A stretch of 64,000 nt of DNA from Garcia nutans. Lineage: Eukaryota; Streptophyta; Magnoliopsida; Malpighiales; Euphorbiaceae. The stretch covers positions 36,758,001 through 36,822,000 of the forward strand of contig CANTUV010000039.1 of the NCBI GenBank assembly GCA_947685225.1, in the 5' to 3' direction. The notes under the pieces were generated by a model, which ran no database searches, was not told the DNA's origin, and saw only the letters and a program-made list of their open reading frames with translations. Positions 52,892-64,000 of this stretch are shown one piece after another (position 1 is the stretch's first letter; each line of letters starts with the position of its first letter). Both the position numbers and the translations under genes were made by a program.

Positions 52892-54579
52892 TGTTTTATT
52901 AGTTTTTGTTATAGATTTGTGTCTTGTTTATTATGATAATTATTATTTTATTTAGGTATTTTGTTAGTTTTTATCGGTTTGTTTAGTGTTTTCATTAATT
53001 TTGTTAGTTTTAGTTTATTTCAGTGTTTATGTCGTTTTTGATCTAGTTTTTAGTATGGTGTTTATGTTTTGTTGGTTATTGTTTATTCACTTCTTGTTTA
53101 AAGTTTGTTTGAAGTTTTATTTTAGGTTAAACAACCAAGGAACCAAAAAGAAGAAAAATGGACAGTAGCTGACACATGTAGAGGACACGGCCAAGTCACT
53201 GGTCGTGTCCCATATCAAGCTAAAAGGAAGCCACAAGACACAGAGATGGACACACTCAAGGGACACGGCCAAGTCACTGGCCGTGTCCCTCCAAAGAAGC
53301 CCAGACACGGCCAAGTTGCTCAAGCTTGGCCGTGTCTCACTTAAATCCCAAGCAAAGAAGAAGAAATTTTCACAGTAGGTGACACATGCAAGGGACACGG
53401 CCAAGTTAGTGGCCGTGTCCCTCCAAAGAAGCTCAACACGGCCAAGTCACATTCAACTTGGCCGTGTCTCACTTAAGTCCAAAGCAAAAGAAGACTAAAT
53501 CTTCACAGAAGCAAACACAGCAAAGACCACTAACACGGCCAAGTCACATCCAACTTGGCCGTGTCTCTCATGAATCAAAGCTGTAGCGAATTTTTAAAGC
53601 GGACGTTTCATATAAAAGGAGAAAAGAAGGTAGGGTTTTGGTGTGTTGAGATTTTGAGAGGAGATTGAGCCGTCAAGAGAGTTTAGGTTTTGATAACTTT
53701 GTTTTCTTTGATTTTTTATTATACTTTGGATTAAACTAGCTAGATTAGATTGTTCATGCCATTGATACATCCTTCTTGCAAGATTTGAACAAGAGATTCG
53801 TCTGAAGCTTCAAGGAGTTTGTAATTTGGTTTTGTTCTTGAACTTATTCTCTTTATTTTCATTGGAATTGTATTTATGGATATTATCATGTCTAAATTGA
53901 TTTCTTTGATTATTAATGAGATGAGTATGTTTGATAGCAATATGAACTAATTTGATCTAGTCTAGGGTTTGTATGGATCTGCTATGATTGTATGAATTGG
54001 TTATTCTCTTAGCTAATAATTTCTTTAGCCTTGATTGAATGAATTATTGCTAATATATAATTGATTGGCCACCAATTATGTGTTTTAGGTATTAGATGAT
54101 GGATTGAGAGATGAAGTCTAATGCTGGAATAATTCAATTAAGGACTTAGGTGAATTAGAGATATAACCTAGGAAAAGATTATTTCAATTGGAACAAGATT
54201 ATTTGAGAGAGGTTTGAATGCGAGAGCTTATTTCCTTTATTCAATTAATTAAGTTGTTTGAGATTTAATCTTTGAAATTAAATTAGTTAAGAGGAATAAC
54301 CGTTCATACATATTAGTAGCAGAGAAGTGCAAACCCTAGACCTTTCTATCAAGTGAATCAAAACATCAGTTTAGTTTACTTTTACTTGTTTTAAACTTCA
54401 ATCAATCTTCTTAATTAGTTAACAATTTAAGTTTTCTTCATTACTTGTTATTTATAATCTGATAATCAATTAGCCACTTTAGCTTCCTTGAGAGACGACC
54501 TTGGGGCGATCACCTTTACTACAGCTACCTCGTATACTTGCGAGTGACGCTTTGTGGTAGAGTTAATTCGAGCGCAACA
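52892..54579 (+). repeat. 3' LTR of the Athila-type element (1688 bp)
   Basis: It matches the 5' LTR over its length except for the extra block of about 99 bp near 53430-53530, which carries one more hairpin unit. It ends GAGCGCAACA. Confidence 0.9.
53184..53570. repeat. GACACGG hairpin cluster, Athila-type 3' LTR
   Basis: At least six arm pairs of the form GGACACGGCCAAG...TGGCCGTGTCCC or AACACGGCCAAG...CTTGGCCGTGTC. They are better preserved than in the 5' LTR. Confidence 0.88.
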
Positions 54580-54584
54580 AGGGA
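54580..54584. repeat. target-site duplication AGGGA, right copy
   Basis: It follows the LTR terminus CAACA and matches 46827-46831. Confidence 0.92.
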
Positions 54585-55910
54585 GCCCATGATTATGGAA
54601 ATCTTACAGAAATTGTTACCAAATCGAGCTATGAAGTAGTTTCCACCCTGATAGCAGAACCTCTAGAAGATGGCAGTTGCCAATTTACAAGTTCCTTGAT
54701 ACTGGAGAACTTCCAACAGATCTGGTAGAAGCTAGAAAGATAGTAAGAAAATCTAGCCTATATTCTATCAACGATGAGATCTTATACAGGAGGTCTTTCT
54801 TCCATCCTTGGAGCAAGTGTGTGTCCGAGGAGGAAGGGTATTATTTGCTTTGGGAGATACATGAAGGGATCTATGGAGCACATGAGGAGGCCCGAGCTAT
54901 ATCGAAGAAAGCACTGATGTAGGGATACTTTTGGCCCTCTATGGATAGCGAAGCAAAATATCTTGTTTAGAAGTGTGACAAGTGTCAGAGGCATGCCAAT
55001 TTACATTATCAGCTTGCCAATGAACAAAGACCTATCAGAAGTCCATGGCCATTAGCTCAATGGGGCATGGACATTTTGGAACCTTTTCCTCAGACTATAG
55101 CACAGAAAAAATTCTTAATTGTAGCAGTTGATCACTTTACTAAATGGGTCGAAGCTGAGCTTGTTGCTTCCATCACCCCAGCCTTCATTATTAAATTTTT
55201 TCAGAAGTTAATTATCACCATGTTCGACATTCCCCATGTCTTAATCACTGACAATGGCAAATAGTTTGATTGCAGACCTTTCAAGGAGTATTGCGCCGAG
55301 GTGAAGATGGACCTTAGGTTCACCTTGGTATATTATCCTCAGTCAAATGGAGAAACAGAAGTGACAAACCGAACTATAGTCATAGGATTGAAAAAAAGGC
55401 TTGATGACACTAAAGATTCATGGACGCAGGAGCTTTACAATGTATTGTGGACTTATTGGACCTCACCCAGAATGTCCATATGAGAATCTCCATTTGCGTT
55501 GGCTTACAGCAAAGAGGCCGTCATTCCAATCAAGATCAAAATCCCATTAGCCAGAAACCTCAGCTACTCAGAAGGTCAAGATTCGAACACCAGATATAAC
55601 ATGGATATCGTCGAGTTTAAAAGAGAGCAAGCAGCAATCAAAGCGAAAGCCTACAAAACTCAAATTGCTAGTTTTCACAAAAAAAAAAAAGAGTTCGATA
55701 CAAGCCATTCAACAAAGGTGATCTGGTGCTAAGAAGGGTCATTTCAACTCATGGCATGGTAGAACTAGGAAAGTTGAGTTGGGTGCAAATTGGGAGGGCC
55801 CGTACAAAATAATTGAGACACTGAAAGGTGGAGTTTACAAGCTTCAGGCACTGAACGAAAAAGAAGTGCCAAGAACATGGAATGCTAACAACTTGAAGAA
55901 GTATTTTTAA
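54585..55910 (+). pseudogene. Retand-type integrase
   Basis: The HHCC domain spans about 54860-55010 (IYGAHEEARAIS, then CDKCQRHA). The core has WGMDILEPFP (first Asp), VEAELVASITPAFIIKF, VLITDNGK (second Asp) and QSNGETEVTNRTI (Glu), so the acidic residues are kept. Stops occur at 54920, 54968, 55262 and others. The C-terminus reads GPYKIIETLKGGVYKL and PRTWNANNLKKYF, the standard Retand/Tat ending, with the TAA at 55908-55910. It joins the second RNase H once the Athila-type element is removed. Confidence 0.87.
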
Positions 55911-56505
55911 TAGCCCGTTCTTATGTAAAAAGTTTTGTATGGTGTACTTATAAACATGCGTCTATGTGAAGAAATCTCGGGCATTAACAAAATGCCCACA
56001 AAATATAACTTATTACTCGAACTGCCCATCCATTTCAGCAATCAAACCATGCAACCATTTTCAATGTAGTATCCTGACTGTGCATTGAACTTCATGCTCT
56101 AATTACATACACATTGTAGCACTCCAATCATACAATCTTTAACAGCATCCCTATCGTGCATCCCTTTTCGACACTACATGTTAATGTTTGGTTAAACTTA
56201 GCAATGCACATTGTTCAAATTAACTCAGGTGAATTATCGCAACTTTTAAGGCTCAAATTTGAATTTAAATTTTAAGCGAGCACCATAAAATCGTTTAAAT
56301 AAACTCATTTCATTTGCATATAGACTAAGGTTGATCTTTATAGTAATCCAAGAACTAGCCTCTATGTTAGCTTTTCATCTACTGAAAGCTATACAAAAAG
56401 CTCTACATCGAGCCCAAAAAAAATAAGAACAACAAAAACTAATGCTCTGTGTCATAAAAAAAATAAGGGACAAAGGCTCAGCTAGTGTCATTGCCCCTAG
56501 CATTA
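55911..56505. other. spacer between integrase and antisense ORF
   Basis: A/T-rich noncoding sequence of the Retand-type element. Nothing further is recognised. Confidence 0.5.
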
Positions 56506-58274
56506 TCTTAAGTAGCTTCCCCCGCTTCCTCTTCATCATCCTCTTCTTCAGGCTTGTCATCCGGCCAGTTGATATCAATATCAATCACCCAAGACAAGCT
56601 CATGTTTAGATTTTCGTCCTTGAGTTGCCTAGACAGCCCTTGGCTATAGCGATATATGCCCCGAGCATATCACACATTACTCATCTTCCTCTCTCTCTCT
56701 CTCTCTCTCTCTAGCTCCTCCATGGCACTTTTAAGAGTGTCTTGTGCCTCACAACTAGCCTCATGCTCAGAGTTCAAGGCGTCCTTGAGCTCTCCCACCC
56801 TTTTTGATGCCAGCTCAGAGTCTTGCTAAGCAGCAAGAAAATTTATCGCAACACTAACCAATTGCTCGACTATGTCATGGCAAAGTTGAGCAAGCTAACA
56901 AAATAAAATTTAGGAAAATCATATATACCTAATATAATAATGAACACAATAGTAATTAGTAAAATATTAAATGCACACACCGCGGTCGCGGGCACCCAAA
57001 CCTCAAAGGCCATAGCATTTGCATCATCTGTAGGTGCTCTCGCCTCTCTCGAGCCATTCCCCTAAGAATGGCAAATAAAACTCATTAAGCAGGCAAATCT
57101 CTCACAGAGAATTCAGCCTGATGTGGACCGTCGAGTCTTTCTACCAAGGCACTATTTAGCCTTATAGAACTGTATTGGTTGGGCAATATCTCGGTTGACC
57201 CAGCACTGGTAGCGATCCATCCCACCATGTCGGTGTCCATAAACTTTCCCTTCTGAGCATCACGACTGGCCTTCCGGTGTTGGCCATTATCGTGATGAGT
57301 TTTCTTTCGTGCATCATGCTCAGCGGCTTGTTCCACGATGCATTTAAGCTTCTTCGAGGCAGACCCTTTCGACATCTCTGCATAAAAATAAAACAAGTTG
57401 AGTGAATAAACCCAAATATATTAAACTTGAAACTCAAAGATAAAAATGTACTGGCCTAGTCAAAGGGTTGAGCTTCCCTCACTGCCCCATACAAAGGGAA
57501 ATACTCTCTTATAAGATGAAGGAAATTCCTCTTCTCTCTCAAAACGTCCTGCCTAATATGTTCATAATACCTCCACTCCTCTGATCCGAGGTTCTTTGCA
57601 TTTATAACATGACTATTGCACGTATAAACCCAGTCGGTTCGGCATCTAATGCCCCTTCCATTTCTAGCATAAAAAATAGATCTTTTCAATTCTTTACAGA
57701 GTCCGATTTTCTAGAGAAGAAACCTTATCCAGGCCTCCCTTACAAACAGAAAAAATCTTCATCTGCTCAGGACCACAACATTAAAATAAAAAAGGTGCCC
57801 AAATCCTAACAGCCCATATAAAATCTCAAGCCCTACCATTGTAAGCCAAGCATTCGGGATTAGCTGCCCTGGGGGCCAGATCGTGGAACTCTAAACACTC
57901 CATGATGAATGGCCGCTAGGGGAGCCTTACTCCGGATCTCAAATCCTCTTTGTATAGCATAAGTTGATCATTTGGGGGGTCATCCATCGCATGGGTATGA
58001 TCATCAAGGACATACATCTTGTACTCGAAGGTATTTGATACTTATCTTGGATTCCATCTAAATCTGCTGTGCTCATGTAGGACCCGATATTCCTAACCTG
58101 AGCCTTTTTCGCCACTATTTGATCTTCCCCCTCTTCTCCTTTGCTTCTTTCTTCAGCAGGGTCTGGCCAAGCTATATTAACTCTTTCTGGTATCCCTACT
58201 AGCTTAGCCATGGGTATAATCCCACTACTAACGCCCTCCCAGGTACTGCGTTGAGCTTGTTCAATTGAACTCAC
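56506..58274 (-). pseudogene. antisense extra ORF of the Retand-type element (decayed)
   Basis: On the minus strand, opposite to pol: a start at 58274 (MSSIEQAQRSTWEGVSSGII), an acidic stretch, LDGIQDKYQIPSS, then in shifted frames YKEDLRSGVRLP and PFIMECLEFHDLAP. Next come WRYYEHIRQDVLREKRNF (57689-57456) and the basic SKGSASKKLKCIVEQAAEHD region (57396-57085). A coiled-coil-like part follows (ELKDALNSEH, KSAMEELERERER), and then an acidic end (INWPDDKPEEEDDEEEAGEA, near 56520-56580). Antisense ORFs between pol and the 3' LTR are described for Tat-lineage elements, with unknown function. Several stops and frameshifts show that this copy is dead. Confidence 0.72.
56690..56714. repeat. (CT)n microsatellite
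   Basis: A run of about 12 CT units in the antisense ORF region. On the minus strand it lengthens a Glu-Arg repeat in the coiled-coil-like part. Confidence 0.9.
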
Positions 58275-58684
58275 CCGAGCAATTTGTCAAGTGGCTGAGT
58301 GCTTTCCTCGAAACTCAACTCCCTAGAATCTATAGAAACTACACTGCCCAAACTCATAATGCAAAGAGATAAGGAGCACTCACCGATATGGTTAAGGTAA
58401 GCTTGGTAAATGGTCCCACATCACGCCACTACTATGAACTTGCTTAATTTCTTAGAACAACCGAGATATCACTTAGAGGTTGAGTAGTTATTCTCCCTCT
58501 CCTCTCCCTCATTTATATAAGACGAACATCGAAAGCTGAACCGACGCAATTAATACTTTAAGTGGAAAACTTGAAATTTGAATCTCGCGATCCCGCCCAT
58601 ACGATTTAGCAACCGTTGCATCATTCTTCTCCGCCACTCGCCCACATCTCTTTCACCAGTGGCTGGCATAAATGCCAGCACTTC

Positions 58685-58693
58685 AAGGAGGGA
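58685..58693 (+). promoter_or_regulatory. polypurine tract of the Retand-type element
   Basis: AAGGAGGGA, followed after 7 bases by the 3' LTR start TGTATACCC at 58701. Confidence 0.7.
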
Positions 58694-58700
58694 TTAATGG

Positions 58701-59152
58701 TGTATACCCATAGATCGACAGTAAGTAATTGAACCTGACCATCATCTTCTATAGAGACTTCGATAGCTCAGACCAAGCTATATTTTTTGTACAGGCTCGG
58801 GATACTGAACTAGTGAAAAAGCTCTGCGATCGAGCCCTTGCTTTGGCTCGGTAGGTTGACTTTTACCACATTTCTTGTACAACCCTAACATTTCCTGACA
58901 TTTTCCATATATCCGCTAACATTTTTAGAGTTTGCCTCCTACCTTCCATCTATAAATAGAGGTAAAATGTGACATGTATGGGCCATTTTTTAAGCTATTC
59001 ATTACTCTAATGTTTTCTACAAGATAAACCGAGCCCTGACTTAGGCATCATAATTTTTCCACTGAAATCCGAGCCTCTTCTTTATCTTACAGGAAACTCT
59101 CAAGTCCTTGAACTAGGGAGTTAAGCTTTGAATCCAAAAGTCCACCTTATTA
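58701..59152 (+). repeat. 3' LTR of the Retand-type element
   Basis: It is collinear with 42153-42600, including the TATA box (ctataaatagagg near 58952) and gtccacctt end, but with many substitutions. The terminal CA has become TA. Confidence 0.85.
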
Positions 59153-60280
59153 ATAATTTTATAAACAAACTATAATATTTATTTTATTTTTTTAAAATTA
59201 AAATATTCATTAGATTTAGATAATAATGATTATTATTGTGTTTGAATATTATTTTTTAATAATTTAAACATTAATTTAAAAAATATGCATGATCTCATAT
59301 GTATAAATTAGTTAATTTAATTTATGTTTTTAAATTAAATTATTATTTTATAATTTATGTTTTTTAAATTAAATTATTATTTTAACTTAATTTAAAATAT
59401 ATTTTTAAATCAACTTAGATCGTGCACATCTTTAAAGTTAACGAAATCTTATTGCTTTATGTTTTTTATTTTATTAACAACGAATTATAAATAATTTGAT
59501 TATTATTAAATTGAAGAATAATAAAAATTTACAACATAGATATGGGACAATAATTGAAGTGCACTCAAACAACCTTCTTATATATTATTCCTATAAAAAA
59601 AAATGTGACAAAGAAAATACAGAAAAAATATAAAAAAAAAATTTATCTTGACCGTGAAAATATAAAGTTAATAAGGTAGATATATATATAAAGATATTTA
59701 GCCGTAAAAATATAATTTTGAAAAAAAAATATAGTATTTTATATAATTCTATCTTGTTTTCACTTATTTTGTCCCACACTATTATTAGATTGTTGAGCTT
59801 CTGGCCCTTTTTTGTCCCTTTGGGGTTTCAGTCCATCCACTATGGCCCTTTGCACTCTCTTTTTTTTTTTTTTTATCTATTAATGATATATAGTTTATTT
59901 TGGTAAAAAAAAAGGCCATGAGCTTCTGCTGAATTTTGGGCTTGAATGAGTATGGGCTTCTGAGTATTTTGCTGGGATTTCCTTAAAAATACCTCAAAAA
60001 TATTTTTTTTTCCAAAAATTGCTTTTTTCTTTTAAAAATATTCTTTTTCAAATTTTAAATTCAAAATTACCACGCTATATCTCACATTTAATTTAAAAAG
60101 ACACTTTATTTTTTTAAAAAAATTTATTTTCAATTTTTAATTTCAAAAATATCATGCTTTCAGTAATATACATATATCTCACTTTTAATTTTAAAAAATA
60201 TCCATTTTTCTGTTTAGAAATACTTATTTTTTAATCTTAAATTTTAAAAATATTTCACTTATTCTTCTCTTTTTACGCAG
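59153..60280. other. AT-rich intergenic region
   Basis: Long A/T runs with short ordinary stretches (59790-59960). No domain, RNA gene or terminal repeats are seen. Confidence 0.55.
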
Positions 60281-61440
60281 CAAGAAAATGGAGATTGGGT
60301 TAGTAACAAGATAAGCTTCAAGTCCATTGTCTTGGCAGAAATTTATGATGCTGTGAGAGAAAGGAAAAGCAAGCTACTATCGTACAGGATGACTTGGAAT
60401 TCATTAATTCCCATCAAGTATTCAATACTTGCGTGGAGATTATGACACAATGCCCTGTCGTTGCCGGAAAGACTTCAAATGATGGGGATTCAAATGACCA
60501 CCTGCTGTCCATTTTGCTTATCTGCTGCAGCTACTACATCTCACATGTTATACCTCTGTACTGAAACCATGAAAATCTAGCAGTTTTTCAAACAATATTT
60601 GCAATATAATACTTCGGTTCAATGCACAATTAAACAAGAATTCATGTTGTTATGGTCTCAATTCTCTCCTAACTCGTTGGCAGATAAAGTCATGGCCTTC
60701 ATTCCTCAGGTAATTCTCTATCACATATGGCTAGCCTTTTGTAAAATTACATGGGGTGGCGAGGAGATATATAGTTCAAGCATTATCAGGTCCATCCTCG
60801 CCTCAATTTTTAATTGGGGAGTAGCTCATTCTTCTGCCAAATTTGCAAAGTTCATGGCTTTATTTCAAGAATTCTTGCCAGAATAATTTGGCAAAAGATG
60901 CAAATTAAAGTCAACTCTCGTATATTGGCGTAAACCAATTGCACCAAGATTCAAGCTTAATGTCGATGCTTCGGTGACTATAAATATAGCGACTGGTGGA
61001 GCTATTGTCAGGGATTGCAATGGATGCTTTATAGCAGGTCTCGGTTTTTTCTTACAGACTTATAATCCCAACCAAGCTGAATTGCAAGCTGCTTTTGAAG
61101 AAATCCAATGGTGTATTCAGAAACATTATTTGCCGCTGGAAATAGAGACTGACTCAGCATGTATTCATCATCAAATCATATCCCCCCCGGATTTCTACAT
61201 CAACAACAATAGCTAGCCACATTAAAAGCTTCATTGACAGTTCAAACTCGGCTATACTACATACATTCAGAGAGGGTAATCAAGCCGCAAATTTCCTTGC
61301 CATAGACTGTAGAGTATGAAGCCTGCTGTTTATTTGTCTTTTAATTCTTTGCCAAATTTTCTTAAGTACATTGTAAACTCGGATAATATGGGTTCTCCAT
61401 ATATCCGTTACAAATAGTTTATTTATAAAAATTTCAGCTT
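60281..61440 (+). pseudogene. LINE 3' fragment (zf-RVT and RNase H)
   Basis: The translation gives MTWNSLIPIKYSILAWRL, a stop near 60443, LPERLQMMGIQMTTCCPFCL and TSHMLYLCTETMK, the zinc-binding zf-RVT module after a LINE reverse transcriptase. A linker leads to PRFKLNVDASVTINIATGGA, IVRDCNGCFIAGLGFF and NQAELQAAFEEI with IETDSACIHHQI, an RVT_3-type RNase H. Stops and shifts break it in at least three places. Downstream, gtaaactcggataatatggg resembles a LINE 3' end. No clear poly(A) tail or target duplication was found. It is a different subfamily from the LINE at 16125-21518. Confidence 0.78.
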
Positions 61441-64000
61441 AAAAAAATATTAAAAAATGTATAAAAACTATAAAATATTTTTTTTTAAAAAAATAACATA
61501 TAATGAATTTCCAATCTTAATTTCCATTGTATTACATAGTTGTAGGTCGTGACCCGGTTATCCGAATTCGTCCATTCTAATCCATGATAATTATAAATTT
61601 TAATCTTAATTTATAAGGATCAAATCGAATAAGATTCATATCCTTATATGAAAATTTGATTTCATATCCTTAAATGAAAAGTTGATTTCGATTTCAATTT
61701 CAATTTAAATCAGCGGTTCAAATTGATTTTTTTAATTCATATTTAAAAAATAATTAACCATGATTGATAATATTTTTTATAAGATTAAACAATTAATTCA
61801 TAAATTTAATGATATTAATTAAGTTAAACTAATTAATATTAATTATTAAAAAATAATAATAAATTAATAATAATAATTAATAATCTATTAATAACAATAA
61901 TAATAGCAATTTTTTGCAAATATTATTTTTTCACTATAAATATATGTATTTAATTACATAATTATTAATATTTAATATGAAAATTGAAGTGTAAGAAAAA
62001 AATAAAAAATAGTTAATTCTAAAATTTAATGAATAATTTTTAACATACATTTTAAAAATTAATATATGTATTATATAATTATATATTAAAAATATATATA
62101 TTTAAAAATATATTAATTTTTTATTTTTAAGATTACTGTCAATTTCAATTTAAAAAATAAAAATTTTGAATTATATCCTTATAAATTGGACTTAGTTTCA
62201 ATTAGAGTCAAATTCTCTTAATTTCAATATTGACCAACGAACTGAATATAGTCTAAATCACGATTCACAGAGAACAAAACCTATGTTTGGCAGTTCTCCT
62301 CTTCTTTCCTTTTGGTCTCACTCAAAACATTGTTCTAATCCATTGCTTTTTTTTTTTTCTCTTTCTTCGCAAACCAGTAAATAAAAAACAATGACAAGGC
62401 ACCGGCATTCGATCATAGTGGCCCACATAATCCAAGATATTTGAGAATTCACATTTGTTGAAAACCTGGTCATAGAATTTCAGTCAAAAGCAGAATAATC
62501 CCATTTCTAAGTAGTATTTACTCGGTCCCTTCATAAATTTAAGAAAAAATAAAATAAAACAGAAAATATATTTAATTAATTATTATTAATATATATATAT
62601 AATTGAAGTTAGTCAAAATGAATATTTATGAGCATGTGCTCTTTTCTTTAGTGAATAATTTTTTATTACAAATATCTGATTCTATAAAATTTAAAAAATA
62701 TTCTGTCTTAAATTGATATATATATATATATTTCTTTCATTTATCAAAAATTACCATTCACTCACTATTTTTATATTAAATTTTTATTATATCCAAATTT
62801 AATATTATTTATTAATAATATTTAATATATTTATCTCATACTAAAAAAAGATATAACAATAAAAGTATATTTAGACTTATATTTTTAATAAAAATAACTA
62901 ATTTTTTTTTTAAGTTTTGCAAATAAAAAATATATCAATTAATTCTGACAGAAGGAGTATTTATTATTGATTTAATTTTATCTTTATGTTATTCTTCCAT
63001 TAAATATTAACATTAATTATTTTTTTATATTTTAAATAAAAAATAATATTTTATTTTAAAATTATAATAATTTAATAATTTTTGTTTTGTATAAATTTTT
63101 ATTTGAAAAAAATATATTGAAACATGGAGGGACTTTAAAAACTAATAGTGCTTTTGTTTGTGTGAGGCGGCTGTTTTCCAAGCCTTCATGTATTTTGCTT
63201 AAATCCCATTTTTAATGTAATTCAGTAATCATGATTTTAGATCCATTTAGATTCATTAATTCGTCTTCCTAATTTTTTTTTTAAAAAAAAAAGCAAGAGA
63301 ACACTACAGATTCTAAAATACATCATAAGTTTTTGCTTCCAACATCATGGAATGCTTTGCCGCCTTCTTTAATATTAATCAATTAGAAATAAATTATTTT
63401 GTATAAATTTAAATTTTACCTCAAAATTCTCAATAATTATTATTTTTTAATATTTATTATTCTAAATTAAGAGTTTTGATTGAAAATTTAACACATAAGC
63501 ACACACCGAGTTAACTATTGGTTTTATGTAACAAAAATTCTAGCTATACCAACTGGTTCAAATTTATTAATTGAGTTAATTAACGTTTTTATTTAGAACT
63601 TGTTTGATATTGAATTTAAATTTTTTTTTCACAATTATATTTTTATTTTTAATTAGTCATTTATTATTTTTAAATCAATATTGAGTTTTTTTCTTAATTT
63701 TTTTTGTAATACTTTCATCATGGAGCATTAAGAGGGTGTTTCTCAAAACTTAAAAGCTGGTCAAAACTGATTATAAGCAGTTTTTAGATTATAAGTTGTT
63801 TATTTAAGTATTTCTGAAAACTTAAATAGTAGATTATAATATGATTTTAATCAGTTTTTTAAAAGTTGGGTTTTGCTACTTTTTTTAAGCACTTATTTTT
63901 TAAACAGTTTTGACTAAGTAAAAAACTATATTATCCCTATCTAATCTTCAATATTTCAAATTTGCCCACCTTATACAATGTCCACTCTCATTGTCTAATT
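61441..64000. other. AT-rich region with a possible MITE remnant
   Basis: No coding sequence is recognised. 62518-63134 is bounded by ggtcccttcat and catggaggga(c), which are roughly inverted and recall Stowaway-type MITE ends; aaggagta near 62955 is a further fragment. The rest is A/T-rich simple sequence to the window end. Confidence 0.4.

Larger units (their letters stand above)
46832..54579 (+). mobile_element. Athila-type gag-only LTR retrotransposon (TR-GAG-like, 7748 bp)
   Basis: LTRs (46832-48421 and 52892-54579), a tRNA-Asp-type primer site, one long gag-protease ORF, a 3' noncoding region with the Athila-like aggcaaccca and ttgaggacaa motifs, a PPT and a perfect AGGGA duplication make a complete structure. 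RT, RNase H and the integrase core are absent. A remnant of the integrase C-terminus is joined directly after protease. It is therefore a nonautonomous deletion derivative that would need RT and integrase from a full Athila-type element. I count roughly 20-25 base differences between the LTRs, mostly transitions, so it is older than the LARD. Confidence 0.92.
42153..59152 (+). mobile_element. Retand/Tat-type Ty3/gypsy element with nested insertion
   Basis: LTRs lie at 42153-42600 and 58701-59152. Between them are gag, protease, RT, RNase H, an extra archaeal-type RNase H, integrase and an antisense ORF region. The second RNase H and the antisense ORF are traits of the Tat lineage. A 7.75-kb Athila-type element (46832-54579) interrupts it between the second RNase H and integrase; without it the element is about 9.2 kb. 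The target duplication is probably aataa (42148-42152 and 59152-59156, sharing the last LTR base). Every ORF is decayed and the LTRs are clearly diverged, so it is old. Confidence 0.88.

Noticed and set aside
42153..59152. Possible endogenous pararetrovirus (caulimovirid) because of RT and CCHC-like sequence
   Set aside because: LTRs, integrase, a second RNase H and Tat-type wording are present, and no movement protein is seen. It is a Ty3/gypsy element.

Overview
This is plant nuclear DNA, most likely from a eudicot with a repeat-rich genome. I cannot name the species. Plant-specific retrotransposon lineages fill most of the window: Ty3/gypsy chromovirus, Tat/Retand-type and Athila-type elements, Ty1/copia, and an L1-type LINE with a DUF4283 ORF1 and a C-terminal RNase H. 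I see one convincing host gene, an intron-less pentatricopeptide repeat (PPR) gene at 8955-11033 (+) whose product resembles the protein of Arabidopsis At1g71460. No rRNA or tRNA gene and no CRISPR array was found.

Layout. 1-6958: the 3' part of a decayed chromovirus (gag, protease, RT, RNase H, integrase, chromodomain) and its 2.65-kb 3' LTR (4311-6958). 6959-8954: unassigned DNA, an antisense Retand-type LTR fragment, and a 5'-truncated LINE end. 8955-11033: the PPR gene. 11034-12916: AT-rich intergenic DNA. 12917 to about 27985: one Ty1/copia element on the minus strand, broken up by nested insertions. These are an AT-rich element near 13621-14380, a solo LTR (16067-23540) that itself contains a nearly complete LINE (16125-21518, 15-bp target duplication), and a second solo LTR of the same family (25064-26914). 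28523-37700: a complete, very young LTR retrotransposon with no coding capacity (LARD type), with target duplication AGGGG, sitting in an older LTR-like remnant. 40985-41940: a tandem array of about 92-bp units. 42153 to about 59152: a decayed Retand/Tat element carrying an antisense extra ORF. A 7.75-kb Athila-type gag-only element (46832-54579, target duplication AGGGA) is inserted in it. 60281-61440: another LINE 3' fragment. The rest is AT-rich.

How the parts relate. The noncoding LARD shares cis features with the decayed chromovirus at the left. These are the LTR start, a 19-nt motif before the polypurine tract, a long-range inverted repeat inside the LTR, and a twin-hairpin motif ending in CAGGTG. 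It therefore looks like a parasite of a chromovirus-type autonomous partner. Its internal region is extremely poor in C on the sense strand, with 4 C against 69 G in a hand-counted 300 bases. The Athila-type element is a deletion derivative in which gag-protease reads in frame into the integrase C-terminal tail. Three retroelement families here (chromovirus, LARD, Athila-type) carry clusters of GACACGG/CCGTGTC hairpins in their LTRs, which is the most unexpected signal shared across families.

Limits. All boundaries were read by eye. Homologies come from recalled family motifs, not searches.
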